Part shown: piece by piece, positions 55,050 through 62,431 of the stretch | Layout of the letters: the number at the start of each line of letters is the position of its first letter | Position numbering within the stretch: the first letter of the stretch is position 1 | Source of the DNA: UBA5072 sp041737175 | GTDB lineage: Bacteria; Bacteroidota; Bacteroidia; Bacteroidales; UBA10428 | Reading direction: 5' to 3' | Length of the DNA stretch: 64,000 bases | Assembly: GCA_041737175.1 (NCBI GenBank) | Contig: JBGSSF010000030.1 | Span: forward strand, 62,001-126,000 | The notes under the pieces: generated by a model | Seen by the model: only the letters and a program-made list of their open reading frames with translations | What the model was told of the DNA's origin: nothing | Databases searched by the model: none | Made by a program: the position numbers and the translations under genes

Positions 55050-55937
55050 CTATTCAAATTCCAGTCTGTACAGCGAGGCATTATTATCCAAAACTCCTTC
55101 AGAAGATATGTACACCGTGCCGTCGGAAGAAATTAAGATGCCTTCCGTTTGGGTACCCCAGTAATCTCCGAAATCTTTTCCCTCGCGATTCTGATAGGTC
55201 AGATTATCAGGTGAAAATTCCGTATAAATCCGGATAAAAGGTATGAGCGGCGTATATCCGAGAAGGAGCAATTCCTGGTTACCGGGCGCCCAGGCTGCGG
55301 CTGTTACCAGGCCAGGCAAGCTCCAACGTGTTTTATATTTAGCCACCTGTGTTCCCGGTTCTATCGAAAGCGAGTAAATCCGTGTCTCGAAATCCTGCCA
55401 GTTTTTGGTAAACAGGTAGAGCGAATCTTCGGTTGCAATAAAAGCTTCACAGTCATACGGCGTATTTTCCACCTGCGGAGAAAAGCTCGTCTGGTCACTG
55501 TACCGGAAAGCAATGGTTCCTGCCATGGTTATCGTGTCGGTATCTGCGAGAAGCTCACTTTTGCTGATGATATTGATGCGGAGGTCGGTTCTGTCTCCTG
55601 CATTGTTTCCGAAGTCACCTATGAACAGGTAATTTTCATTTTGCACAACATCTTCCCAATCCGTATTTACAGCATCCCTTACCACCACGGTCCTTAACAC
55701 TGCATCCTGCTCCATGCTGTATCCGTAAAGAGCAGGCTCATTGCCTCCGTCATTGATGAACCAAATGAGATCCCCCAATTCGGTCATTCCGGAGTTTTCC
55801 TGAAGAACAGCCGGTAATTCCCTGATATAGCTGAGCTGATAGGTTGCCTCGGGCTCCTCCCTCGGAATGCATGAAAATAAAACCATAATGATGCCCAGCA
55901 TGAGTAGTGCTATTTTGGTTTGGATGAAACGAAACAT
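55050..55937 (-). CDS. Lipoprotein, possible beta-propeller, unknown function
   Basis: A 295-aa lipoprotein (MVLFSC, Cys23). It has repeated strand patterns such as NEDLIWFINDGGNEPALYGY-like (here LIWFINDGGNEPALYGY), YLFIGDFGNNAGDRTDL and LYLFTKNWQDFETRIYSL, and ends LYRLEFE. This is the look of a beta-propeller, comparable with the SdiA-regulated/phytase-like proteins, but I cannot name a family. It follows the alkaline phosphatase gene on the same strand after 19 bases, which suggests co-transcription, and is convergent with the propeller kinase, 2 bases apart. Confidence 0.78.
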   Translation of the reverse strand: MFRFIQTKIALLMLGIIMVLFSCIPREEPEATYQLSYIRELPAVLQENSGMTELGDLIWFINDGGNEPALYGYSMEQDAVLRTVVVRDAVNTDWEDVVQNENYLFIGDFGNNAGDRTDLRINIISKSELLADTDTITMAGTIAFRYSDQTSFSPQVENTPYDCEAFIATEDSLYLFTKNWQDFETRIYSLSIEPGTQVAKYKTRWSLPGLVTAAAWAPGNQELLLLGYTPLIPFIRIYTEFSPDNLTYQNREGKDFGDYWGTQTEGILISSDGTVYISSEGVLDNNASLYRLEFE

Positions 55938-55956
55938 AGGTTCAGGAATTTTTGAA

Positions 55957-57081
55957 TTATGGCTGAACAGGGGCTTCAGGATTCAGTTCAAGCAACAACA
56001 TCATCTTTTTAAAAATGTCGGTATTCTCCTGGATTCCCTGGAAGAGTTCTGCACCTGGTCCCCAGGCAAATACCGGCACCATAACACCGGTGTGATCTGT
56101 TGTGGCGAATTTGGCTGTCAGTGTACCCTTCTGGTAGTCCCCGCCTGTTATCGCCATACCACCTGTTTCGTGGTCGGCAGTGACAATGACCAGCGTATTA
56201 CGGTCCTTTTCGGCAAATTCGAGGGCTTTCCCTATCGCTTTATCCAGATCTATCATTTCAGCCGCGACCAAATCCGTGTTATTGGCATGACCACCCCAGT
56301 CGATCTGGGATCCTTCAACCATCAGGAAGAAACCTTTTCTGTTGTTGTTGAGAATATTGATTGCCGTTACCGAGGCAAGCGGCAACATATCTCCGCGGCC
56401 TTGCAGCATGGAAGGAGCGTGCTCGGGTACAACCAATCCTGCAAGTTTACCGTGTTGGATGCCGGCAACGCTGTCCATCGAGTAAATCACCTGGTAACCT
56501 TTATCACGCAGTTCCTGCACCAGGTTGCGTTTGTCTTTTCTGGCCGTAAAATTATTCCTGCCGCCTCCGATAAAAACATCAATGTCAGTATCCAGAAAAT
56601 CTGCAGCAATGGCTTCATAATCGTCCCGGAATTTCTCATGTGCAATAAATGAAGCCGGCGTGGCATGCGTGATTGAACTTGTTGAAACCAGGCCGGTGGA
56701 TAAACCTTTTTCCTCGGCAAATTCCAATATGGTTTTACAGGGAACGCCTGCCATGTCAACCCCAACGGCACCGTTATAGGTCTTGTTGCCTGTTGATATG
56801 GCCGTACCACCAGCTCCGGAATCTGTAATGTAATCGGATGCGGAATACGTCATGCTGAATCCCAGGCTCCTGAATTTCATAAGGTTGAGCTGTCCTTGAT
56901 TCTTGGTAAGTCCCGCGTATACCTGTGTTACCCCCATACCATCGCCGATGAACAGGATAATGTTGTCGGGCTTCTTTACCCGGATAGGTTTTGTGATGCT
57001 TTTTTGGGCGATTCCGGCTGAAGTGGCGCATGCAAGCAATAACAACACAGAAAACGGACGAAGGTAAAGAGAGAATTTCAT
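55957..57081 (-). CDS. Alkaline phosphatase, exported
   Basis: A 374-aa alkaline phosphatase with a signal peptide (SAGIAQ). The metal/nucleophile sites are DNIILFIGDGMG (Asp), ASDYITDSGAGGTAISTG with the nucleophile Ser in TDSG, and TADHETGG plus TTDHTG for the zinc/His ligands. It hydrolyses phosphomonoesters in the periplasm and frees phosphate. The usual crown-domain inserts are short, as in many environmental forms. It is divergent from the rubredoxin gene. Confidence 0.95.
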   Translation of the reverse strand: MKFSLYLRPFSVLLLLACATSAGIAQKSITKPIRVKKPDNIILFIGDGMGVTQVYAGLTKNQGQLNLMKFRSLGFSMTYSASDYITDSGAGGTAISTGNKTYNGAVGVDMAGVPCKTILEFAEEKGLSTGLVSTSSITHATPASFIAHEKFRDDYEAIAADFLDTDIDVFIGGGRNNFTARKDKRNLVQELRDKGYQVIYSMDSVAGIQHGKLAGLVVPEHAPSMLQGRGDMLPLASVTAINILNNNRKGFFLMVEGSQIDWGGHANNTDLVAAEMIDLDKAIGKALEFAEKDRNTLVIVTADHETGGMAITGGDYQKGTLTAKFATTDHTGVMVPVFAWGPGAELFQGIQENTDIFKKMMLLLELNPEAPVQP

Positions 57082-57126
57082 GATAGAGGAATTTTATGAA
57101 TAGAACGATTATTTGATGCAAAATTA

Positions 57127-57134
57127 TACTTTTG
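57127..57134 (+). promoter_or_regulatory. Candidate -7 promoter element for the rubredoxin gene
   Basis: TACTTTTG matches TAnnTTTG exactly and ends 25 bases before the rubredoxin ATG at 57160. Confidence 0.45.
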
Positions 57135-57159
57135 TGACGAACCTTTTAGGAATTTCAGG

Positions 57160-57321
57160 ATGAAAAAGTATAAATGTCTGGTCTGCGGTTATATATATGA
57201 TCCGCTTGAAGGTGATCCCGACGGTGGTGTTGCACCGGGCACTGCTTTTGAAGATCTTCCCGAAGACTGGCACTGTCCGGTTTGCGGGGTATGTAAGGAG
57301 GATTTCGAACCTGTGGAGTGA
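57160..57321 (+). CDS. Rubredoxin with an extra cysteine
   Basis: A 53-aa protein with both Cys knuckles of rubredoxin: KCLVCGYIYD (Cys6, Cys9) and CPVCG (Cys39, Cys42), plus Tyr11/Tyr13 and the acidic core EGDPDGGVAPGT and FEDLPEDWHCP. It binds one iron by four cysteines and moves single electrons, for example in oxygen or peroxide detoxification of anaerobes. Cys45 (GVCKEDF) replaces the small residue common at this place, a fifth cysteine next to the metal site. A promoter-like element lies 25 bases upstream. The gene is short but unmistakable. Confidence 0.96.
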   Translation: MKKYKCLVCGYIYDPLEGDPDGGVAPGTAFEDLPEDWHCPVCGVCKEDFEPVE

Positions 57322-57333
57322 ATTTATGAAGCC

Positions 57334-57621
57334 AAGCGTAGTTTCTGTAACCATAACCAACTTAAGGTTTAAATGCAGAGGTTTAACCGCAGAGCGGTTG
57401 AATTTGAATAACCCCGGGTGAAACCCGGGGTACACTATGTGTGCGGCTTTCCAACCACGGAGTGGTTGAATTTGCAGTTAAAATGTTTTTAATTAGTATT
57501 CAACCACTCCGTGGTTGGTAAATCGCCCCGTCTATAACACCGGGCTCCGCCCGGCGCTATTCACATTTAACCGCTAACGCGGTTTAATCTTAAGTTGACT
57601 ATGGTTTCTGTAACTACGCTT
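57334..57621. repeat. 288-bp nested inverted-repeat element
   Basis: The ends are AAGCGTAGTT (57334-57343) and its exact complement AACTACGCTT (57612-57621); CAACTTAAG and CTTAAGTTG lie just inside. In the middle is a perfect 21-bp inverted repeat, 57451-57471 and 57498-57518, around a 26-base AT-rich loop. Each half is itself close to palindromic (AACCACGGAGTGGTT). No gene is seen between rubredoxin and pepD. Confidence 0.9.
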
Positions 57622-57640
57622 CGGATTATATGTTAAAACC

Positions 57641-59101
57641 TTATTCCACCGGTACATTCTCCAAAACATCCAGCAGCAGGTTCCAGAATTTCTCCGTGGT
57701 AGGTACGCTGATCCGTTCGGAAGGTGAGTGCGGATCCACAATGGTTGGCCCAAAAGAAATCATATCCAGATAAGGGTATTTTTCCAGGAACAAGCCACAT
57801 TCCAAACCTGCATGAATTGCCTTGACGGCAGGTTCTGTTTTGAACAGCCGCTTATAGCTGGCACTTGATATCCGCAGAATTTCTGAATCGGGATTGGGAT
57901 TCCAGCCCGGGTATCCTTCCGTTTGTTCAACCATGGCCCCCGCCAGTTTAAAAGTGCTTTTGACCGTGTTGGCAATCTGCACCTTGGCAGAATTCACCGA
58001 ACTGCGCTGGCTGGTGCTGATCACGATGTGATTAAGGGGTTCGAATTTGATGGATGCCAGATTGGTGGATGTTTCCACAAGATTATCCATGACCCTGCTC
58101 CATGCAATTACACCATGTGGACAGGCATACAGGGAATTCAGCAGCTTTTCCTGGATCTTCTTCTTCATCACTCTTTCAGGCAGTTCAGCAGGCTGAAGGC
58201 TAAACTGGATCTGCGGCTCATCGATAATATATTCCGATTTCAGTATCCTGGTAAAATCATGAAAATAGGCCGTGAACACCTCACAGTATTTTTCCGGGAT
58301 CACAATTACCGCATAAGCTTCCCGGGGTATTGCGTTTCTCAGGTTGCCACCCTCGAATACCGATAACCTGGCGCCAAAACGATTGCGTGATTCCCAAAGA
58401 AACTGATTCAGCATTTTAATTGAATTTCCCCGGTTCTTATGGATGTCTGTTCCACTGTGACCACCCTGCAAACCGGCAACTTCTATCCTGAAAGCCGCCG
58501 AACTGTCGGGGGTTCTGCGCAAGTTGTATTTCAAAGTGGCCAGCGTGTTCATGCCCCCTGCGCAACCAATGAACAATTCACCCTCATCTTCCGAATCCAG
58601 GTTGATCAGAATCTTACTTGTAAAAAATCCCGGCCCAAGTCCCTTTGCCCCGTTTAAACCGGTCTCCTCATCTGTGGTAAAAAGACACTCCACAGGTCCG
58701 TGATTCAGGTTGTGACCCGACAAAAGGGCCAGTTGTGCCGCAATTCCGATGCCATTGTCCGCTCCCAGCGTTGTATCCTGGGCCCTGACCCAGTCCCCGT
58801 CAACAAGGGTTTGTATGGGATCGGACTCAAAGTTATGCGAACTGCTGCTGTTCTTTTCACATACCATATCGAGGTGGCTTTGCAGGCACACGGCCTTCCT
58901 GTTTTCATAGCCCCTGGTAGCAGGCTTCATGATCACGATATTGCCGCTCGCATCTTTCCTGTGTTCAAGTTGATGCTTTTCAGCAAAAGCAATGATAAAG
59001 TCAATGATCTTTTCTTCTTTTTTGGAAGGTCGCGGTATTTTAACAATTTCTTCAAAATACTTCCATACTTCGGTCGGTTTCAAAGCGCTTAGCTGTGCCA
59101 T
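57641..59101 (-). CDS. pepD: Aminoacyl-histidine dipeptidase (PepD, M20 family)
   Basis: A 486-aa metallopeptidase cutting dipeptides such as carnosine-like Xaa-His. The two-zinc site is seen in LQSHLDMVCEK (His, Asp), TLGADNGIGIAAQLAL (Asp) and FTTDEETGLNGAKGL (catalytic Glu, metal Glu); later come GGHSGTDIHKNRGNSIK and AIHAGLECGLFLEKYP. Length is normal. Together with the C69, OPT and POT genes it adds to the peptide use in this region. It is divergent from the permease gene. Confidence 0.95.
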   Translation of the reverse strand: MAQLSALKPTEVWKYFEEIVKIPRPSKKEEKIIDFIIAFAEKHQLEHRKDASGNIVIMKPATRGYENRKAVCLQSHLDMVCEKNSSSSHNFESDPIQTLVDGDWVRAQDTTLGADNGIGIAAQLALLSGHNLNHGPVECLFTTDEETGLNGAKGLGPGFFTSKILINLDSEDEGELFIGCAGGMNTLATLKYNLRRTPDSSAAFRIEVAGLQGGHSGTDIHKNRGNSIKMLNQFLWESRNRFGARLSVFEGGNLRNAIPREAYAVIVIPEKYCEVFTAYFHDFTRILKSEYIIDEPQIQFSLQPAELPERVMKKKIQEKLLNSLYACPHGVIAWSRVMDNLVETSTNLASIKFEPLNHIVISTSQRSSVNSAKVQIANTVKSTFKLAGAMVEQTEGYPGWNPNPDSEILRISSASYKRLFKTEPAVKAIHAGLECGLFLEKYPYLDMISFGPTIVDPHSPSERISVPTTEKFWNLLLDVLENVPVE

Positions 59102-59125
59102 AGTATCAAATCCCTTAGGTTAATA

Positions 59126-59156
59126 TTTGTGCTTGCTCAAATATAGGTTATATTCG
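59126..59156 (+). promoter_or_regulatory. Candidate promoter for the SLC13 permease gene
   Basis: TTTG at 59126-59129, 19-base spacer, TATATTCG at 59149-59156 (one mismatch to TAnnTTTG). This is the best -33/-7 pair in the window and ends 17 bases before the ATG at 59174. Confidence 0.5.
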
Positions 59157-59173
59157 CAAAGTTTTTTTTGCTT

Positions 59174-60952
59174 ATGATCACATTCGATCTGATTTTGGTG
59201 TATGTAGTGCTCTTTTTTATTCTTGTTTCTTTATACTGGAATATTCTGGGCATATCATTCACTTTCCTGATCGCTGTAATAACCTTGGGCATCTTTGGCG
59301 TGCTTACTCCATCCGAGATCATAAGCGGTTTTGGGAATGAACAGGTGGCAGTGGTTATCCTGATGCTGCTGTTCAGCGATGTGATAAAAAAAACCGATAT
59401 CATTGAGTATATTTTCGACAGGCTGTTTTATAAAACCCGCACCTACCGGGGATTTATAGGCCGGATGTCTCTTGCGGTGGCCGGATTATCGATGTTTATG
59501 AACAACGTTCCGCTGGTGGCGGTGACCATGCCTTATATCAACAGCTGGACCAGGCGCAACCGGTATTCCCCTTCCAAATTTCTCATACCGCTGTCCTATG
59601 CCGCGATCCTGGGTGGCTCGGCAACACTGATCGGCACTTCCACAAACCTGATCGTAAACAGCATGGTGATAAACCAGACCATATTGCCGGGACTGCAAAG
59701 CCTGAGTATGTTTGAGTTTGCGTGGGTGGGTATTCCCATGATCATTATCGGAAGTTTATATCTTTTCCTTTTCAGCAATATTTTGCTCCCTTCCAAAACT
59801 CCTGTGAATGATGAATTAAGCTCGGGAGCCCGTGAATATGTTATTGAAGCCAAAGTGCGCACCAGGTCTCACCTGATTGGAAAAACTGTGGGAGAATCAG
59901 GACTGGCGGACATCCGCGGATTGAACCTGGCGGCCATTCTCCGAAAATCATTCAGAATTACGGATGTACCTGCGGATGTTGTTCTTGATGGAGGCGATAT
60001 ACTTGTTTTTACGGGAGAAACCACGAATATTGCAGATCTCATCCGCGATAAATCAGGCCTCATTCTGCCCGAGGTAGGTATGCTAACCCGGGTAAGGCAT
60101 GCCAATGTTATTGAAGTGGTAGTATCGCAGAATTCCTACCTGATCAACAAGTCGGTCAGGAATACCGATTTCAGGGGAAAATTTGATGCCGCCATTATTG
60201 CGGTGCACCGTAACGGTGAAAAGATAGAGGGAAAGCACGGCAATGTCATCCTGAAATCGGGTGATGTATTGTTGCTTTTTGCCGGCGAGAACTTTGTAAG
60301 CCGCGCAAAGGACTCTACGGATTTTTATTTTATTTCGAAAGTAAGTGAATTTATTAAACTCGACTGGTACAGGGTGTTCATACTGGTTGGGGGATTGGCC
60401 CTTGTCATTGCCCTTGCTGCTTTTAACGTCATTTCCCTGTTCATGGGTCTGATCATTATGATTTTGATTTCCATGATCTTCAAAGTCACGGATCCGAAAG
60501 AACTGCCCAAAAATATCGATTATAACCTCGCCCTGGTGATCGTCCTGGCCCTGGCCCTCGGTACTGCAATGATGAAATCAGGCGCTGCAGGTCTTTTGGC
60601 TAACGGGATCATCTCAGCATTTCTTCCTTTGGGCAAGATCGGGGTGCTGCTGGGAATTTACCTGGTTACCTCTTTGCTGGCGGCCTACATTACTACCAAA
60701 GCCGCCGTTGCCGTTGTTTTTCCCATTGCGCTCAGTGTCGCGCAGCAGCTTGGGGTTCCGGGTACACCTTTTGTTCTGGCTGTAGCCTACGCCGCTGCAT
60801 GCACTTTTATCACACCGTATGGTTATGTGACCAACCTCATGGTGAACGGTCCCGGAGGATATTCTTTCAGAGATTTTGCCAAGATCGGCCTGCCGCTTAC
60901 CTTTATATATATGGCAGTGGCTGTTCTTATTCTGTCGGCTGTTTATTTTTAA
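59174..60952 (+). CDS. SLC13-family permease with two TrkA-C/RCK domains
   Basis: A 592-aa transporter. N-terminal helices carry FLIAVITLGIFGVLTPSE and NEQVAVVILMLLFSDVI; the core has FMNNVPLVAVTMPYI and GGSATLIGTSTNLIV, the SNT-like motif of the divalent anion/Na+ symporter superfamily. Two soluble TrkA-C domains (about 215-300 and 300-370) interrupt the helices. The C-terminal half repeats the fold. It may carry sulfate, carboxylates or another anion. The frame starts from ATG 59174 (an upstream TTG is ignored). Its last 4 bases overlap the opposite GNAT-like gene. Confidence 0.9.
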   Translation: MITFDLILVYVVLFFILVSLYWNILGISFTFLIAVITLGIFGVLTPSEIISGFGNEQVAVVILMLLFSDVIKKTDIIEYIFDRLFYKTRTYRGFIGRMSLAVAGLSMFMNNVPLVAVTMPYINSWTRRNRYSPSKFLIPLSYAAILGGSATLIGTSTNLIVNSMVINQTILPGLQSLSMFEFAWVGIPMIIIGSLYLFLFSNILLPSKTPVNDELSSGAREYVIEAKVRTRSHLIGKTVGESGLADIRGLNLAAILRKSFRITDVPADVVLDGGDILVFTGETTNIADLIRDKSGLILPEVGMLTRVRHANVIEVVVSQNSYLINKSVRNTDFRGKFDAAIIAVHRNGEKIEGKHGNVILKSGDVLLLFAGENFVSRAKDSTDFYFISKVSEFIKLDWYRVFILVGGLALVIALAAFNVISLFMGLIIMILISMIFKVTDPKELPKNIDYNLALVIVLALALGTAMMKSGAAGLLANGIISAFLPLGKIGVLLGIYLVTSLLAAYITTKAAVAVVFPIALSVAQQLGVPGTPFVLAVAYAAACTFITPYGYVTNLMVNGPGGYSFRDFAKIGLPLTFIYMAVAVLILSAVYF

Positions 60953-62070
60953 AGGACTTTTCTGTATATGCGGTAGCGCTTTCCTATTGTTCCGCCTAAT
61001 CTCTCGTATTCTGCCCGCATTTTGGTATTGGTTTCCAATACAAGGTGACTGTCGAGAGACTGGAAATTTTGTTTTTGTGCGGATTCAAGCATTTTTATGC
61101 CAAGAACAGCGTCCAGTCCTCCATTCCGGTAATCGTCGCGGATAGCACCCAGGAGCATGGTTAACAGCCTGGAATTACGCGAAGCTTTCAGGATCTTCAG
61201 AAAACCAAACGGAAAAAGTTTGCCGCGGGCATTCCTGATCCCTTCAGATAATTCCGGCATGGCCAAAGCAAAAGCAATGAGTTCACCCTTTCCGTTATAA
61301 ATGACCTTTACGAACCTCGGATTGATAATGGCAAGATATCGGTAGGCGAAATAGTTGATCTCCTTGGGCGTCAATTCACTGAAACCGTAAATATCATAAT
61401 ATGTTTTGTTGATCAGTTCAAAAACTGGCCCGATGACAGGTCTGAGCTGTCTGCGGCTTTCATATTCCACCAGTTTGAAACTGTTTGTTTCCAGGGTTCT
61501 GTTGGCAATATTCTTATAAAATTCAGGAATTACTTTGGGAATGGGTAACTGGTAATCAACGCAGTCAATTTCTTTAGTATAACCGCATTGTTCCATAAGA
61601 TCCACCATATAAGGTAAACTATAGTTGGTGGCGATGATTGCCGGAAAGTCAAAACCCTCGATCATAAAGCCCTGCGGATCTTTATCGGAAAAACCAAAAG
61701 GACCGATGACCTTTTTCATCCCCTGTTTCCTGCACCAGTCTTCAATGTATTGAATCAGGGCAAAAGCTGTTTCGGGATCATGATAACACTCCAGTGCAAA
61801 AAAACGTCCATTTTCTTCATGGTGAACGGCATTGTATTTATGATTCACAATGCCCATGATTCTTCCGCACACTTCATCTCCACGGTAAGCCAGGAGCAGA
61901 ATGGTGCTGCAGCTTGCGAAAAACTGGTTTTTTGCCGGATTGTAAAAATCCCATTCATCGGAATACAAAGGATGTACCCAGTTGGAATGACCGGCATGTA
62001 TTTTTTCGGGGAGATAAATAAAAGCTTTAAGGTCAGATCTCGAGGCGACTTCTTTGACAGTTACCGGCAT
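60949..62070 (-). CDS. GNAT-like N-acetyltransferase family protein
   Basis: A 373-aa protein with two GNAT-like halves. The N-terminal half shows WVHPLYSDEWDFYNPAKN, GDEVCGRIMGIVNHKYN and KKVIGPFGFSDKDPQGFMIEGF; the second half has a weaker acetyl-CoA fold with FVKVIYNGKGELIAFALAMP and a C-terminal AEYERLGGTIGKRYRIYRK, reminiscent of acyl-transferases with a duplicated core. The substrate is unknown. It overlaps the SLC13 permease by 4 bases at the 3' ends. Confidence 0.78.
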   Translation of the reverse strand: MPVTVKEVASRSDLKAFIYLPEKIHAGHSNWVHPLYSDEWDFYNPAKNQFFASCSTILLLAYRGDEVCGRIMGIVNHKYNAVHHEENGRFFALECYHDPETAFALIQYIEDWCRKQGMKKVIGPFGFSDKDPQGFMIEGFDFPAIIATNYSLPYMVDLMEQCGYTKEIDCVDYQLPIPKVIPEFYKNIANRTLETNSFKLVEYESRRQLRPVIGPVFELINKTYYDIYGFSELTPKEINYFAYRYLAIINPRFVKVIYNGKGELIAFALAMPELSEGIRNARGKLFPFGFLKILKASRNSRLLTMLLGAIRDDYRNGGLDAVLGIKMLESAQKQNFQSLDSHLVLETNTKMRAEYERLGGTIGKRYRIYRKVL

Positions 62071-62152
62071 TCTGAATTTTTGCGGAAAGATATGAAAAAA
62101 GAGTTACGCTGATGTAGATATGCAAAATAATTGTAGATAATACAATTCCTCC

Positions 62153-62180
62153 TCGTCCCTTGTCCCTCGTCCCTTGTCCC
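62153..62180. repeat. GGGACAA/GGGACGA heptanucleotide array next to a stop codon
   Basis: Read on the minus strand, four alternating units of GGGACAA and GGGACGA run from the last base of the winged-helix gene's TAG stop (62180) to 62153. The unit is the same as at 16007-16041 and 16192-16226. Confidence 0.9.
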
Positions 62181-62359
62181 TAATTCTTCGCCTGCCATAA
62201 ACACCTCGCCGGTGAAAATACTTTTCCGTCGGTATTCAGCTGTTTAATCGCCTTTTCAGCATCCTTTTTATCAATTCCGGCCAGTTCGGCAACTTCACCG
62301 GTTCTAAGAGGCTTGCCTGCCTTATTCATGGCGGCAATTACTTTTTCTTTAATTTCCAT
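62180..62359 (-). CDS. Small winged-helix (wHTH) protein
   Basis: A 59-aa protein starting MEIKEKVIAAMNKAGKPL and ending in RCLWQAKN. Its pattern is a compact winged helix: helix 1 (EKVIAAMNKAG), helix 2 plus turn (TGEVAELAGI), recognition helix (DKKDAEKAIKQLNTDG) and a short wing (KVFSPAR). This suits a DNA-binding regulator or adaptor; small proteins of this sort are often labelled MarR-like without experimental support. The stop codon directly meets a GGGACAA array. It is divergent from argS. Confidence 0.8.
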   Translation of the reverse strand: MEIKEKVIAAMNKAGKPLRTGEVAELAGIDKKDAEKAIKQLNTDGKVFSPARCLWQAKN

Positions 62360-62403
62360 GTCAGTTAAAAATTAATCCATAAAGTTATTATAAAAAATGA
62401 ATT

Positions 62404-62411
62404 TATATTTG
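62404..62411 (+). promoter_or_regulatory. Candidate -7 promoter element for argS
   Basis: TATATTTG matches TAnnTTTG exactly and ends 20 bases before the argS ATG at 62432. No -33 TTTG is seen at the usual distance. Confidence 0.45.
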
Positions 62412-62431
62412 TGCCTTTCAATTCAGATGAG

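Noticed and set aside
55867..56652. 261-codon frame antisense to alkaline phosphatase
   Set aside because: Cys/His-rich product without family pattern; fully explained by the opposite gene.
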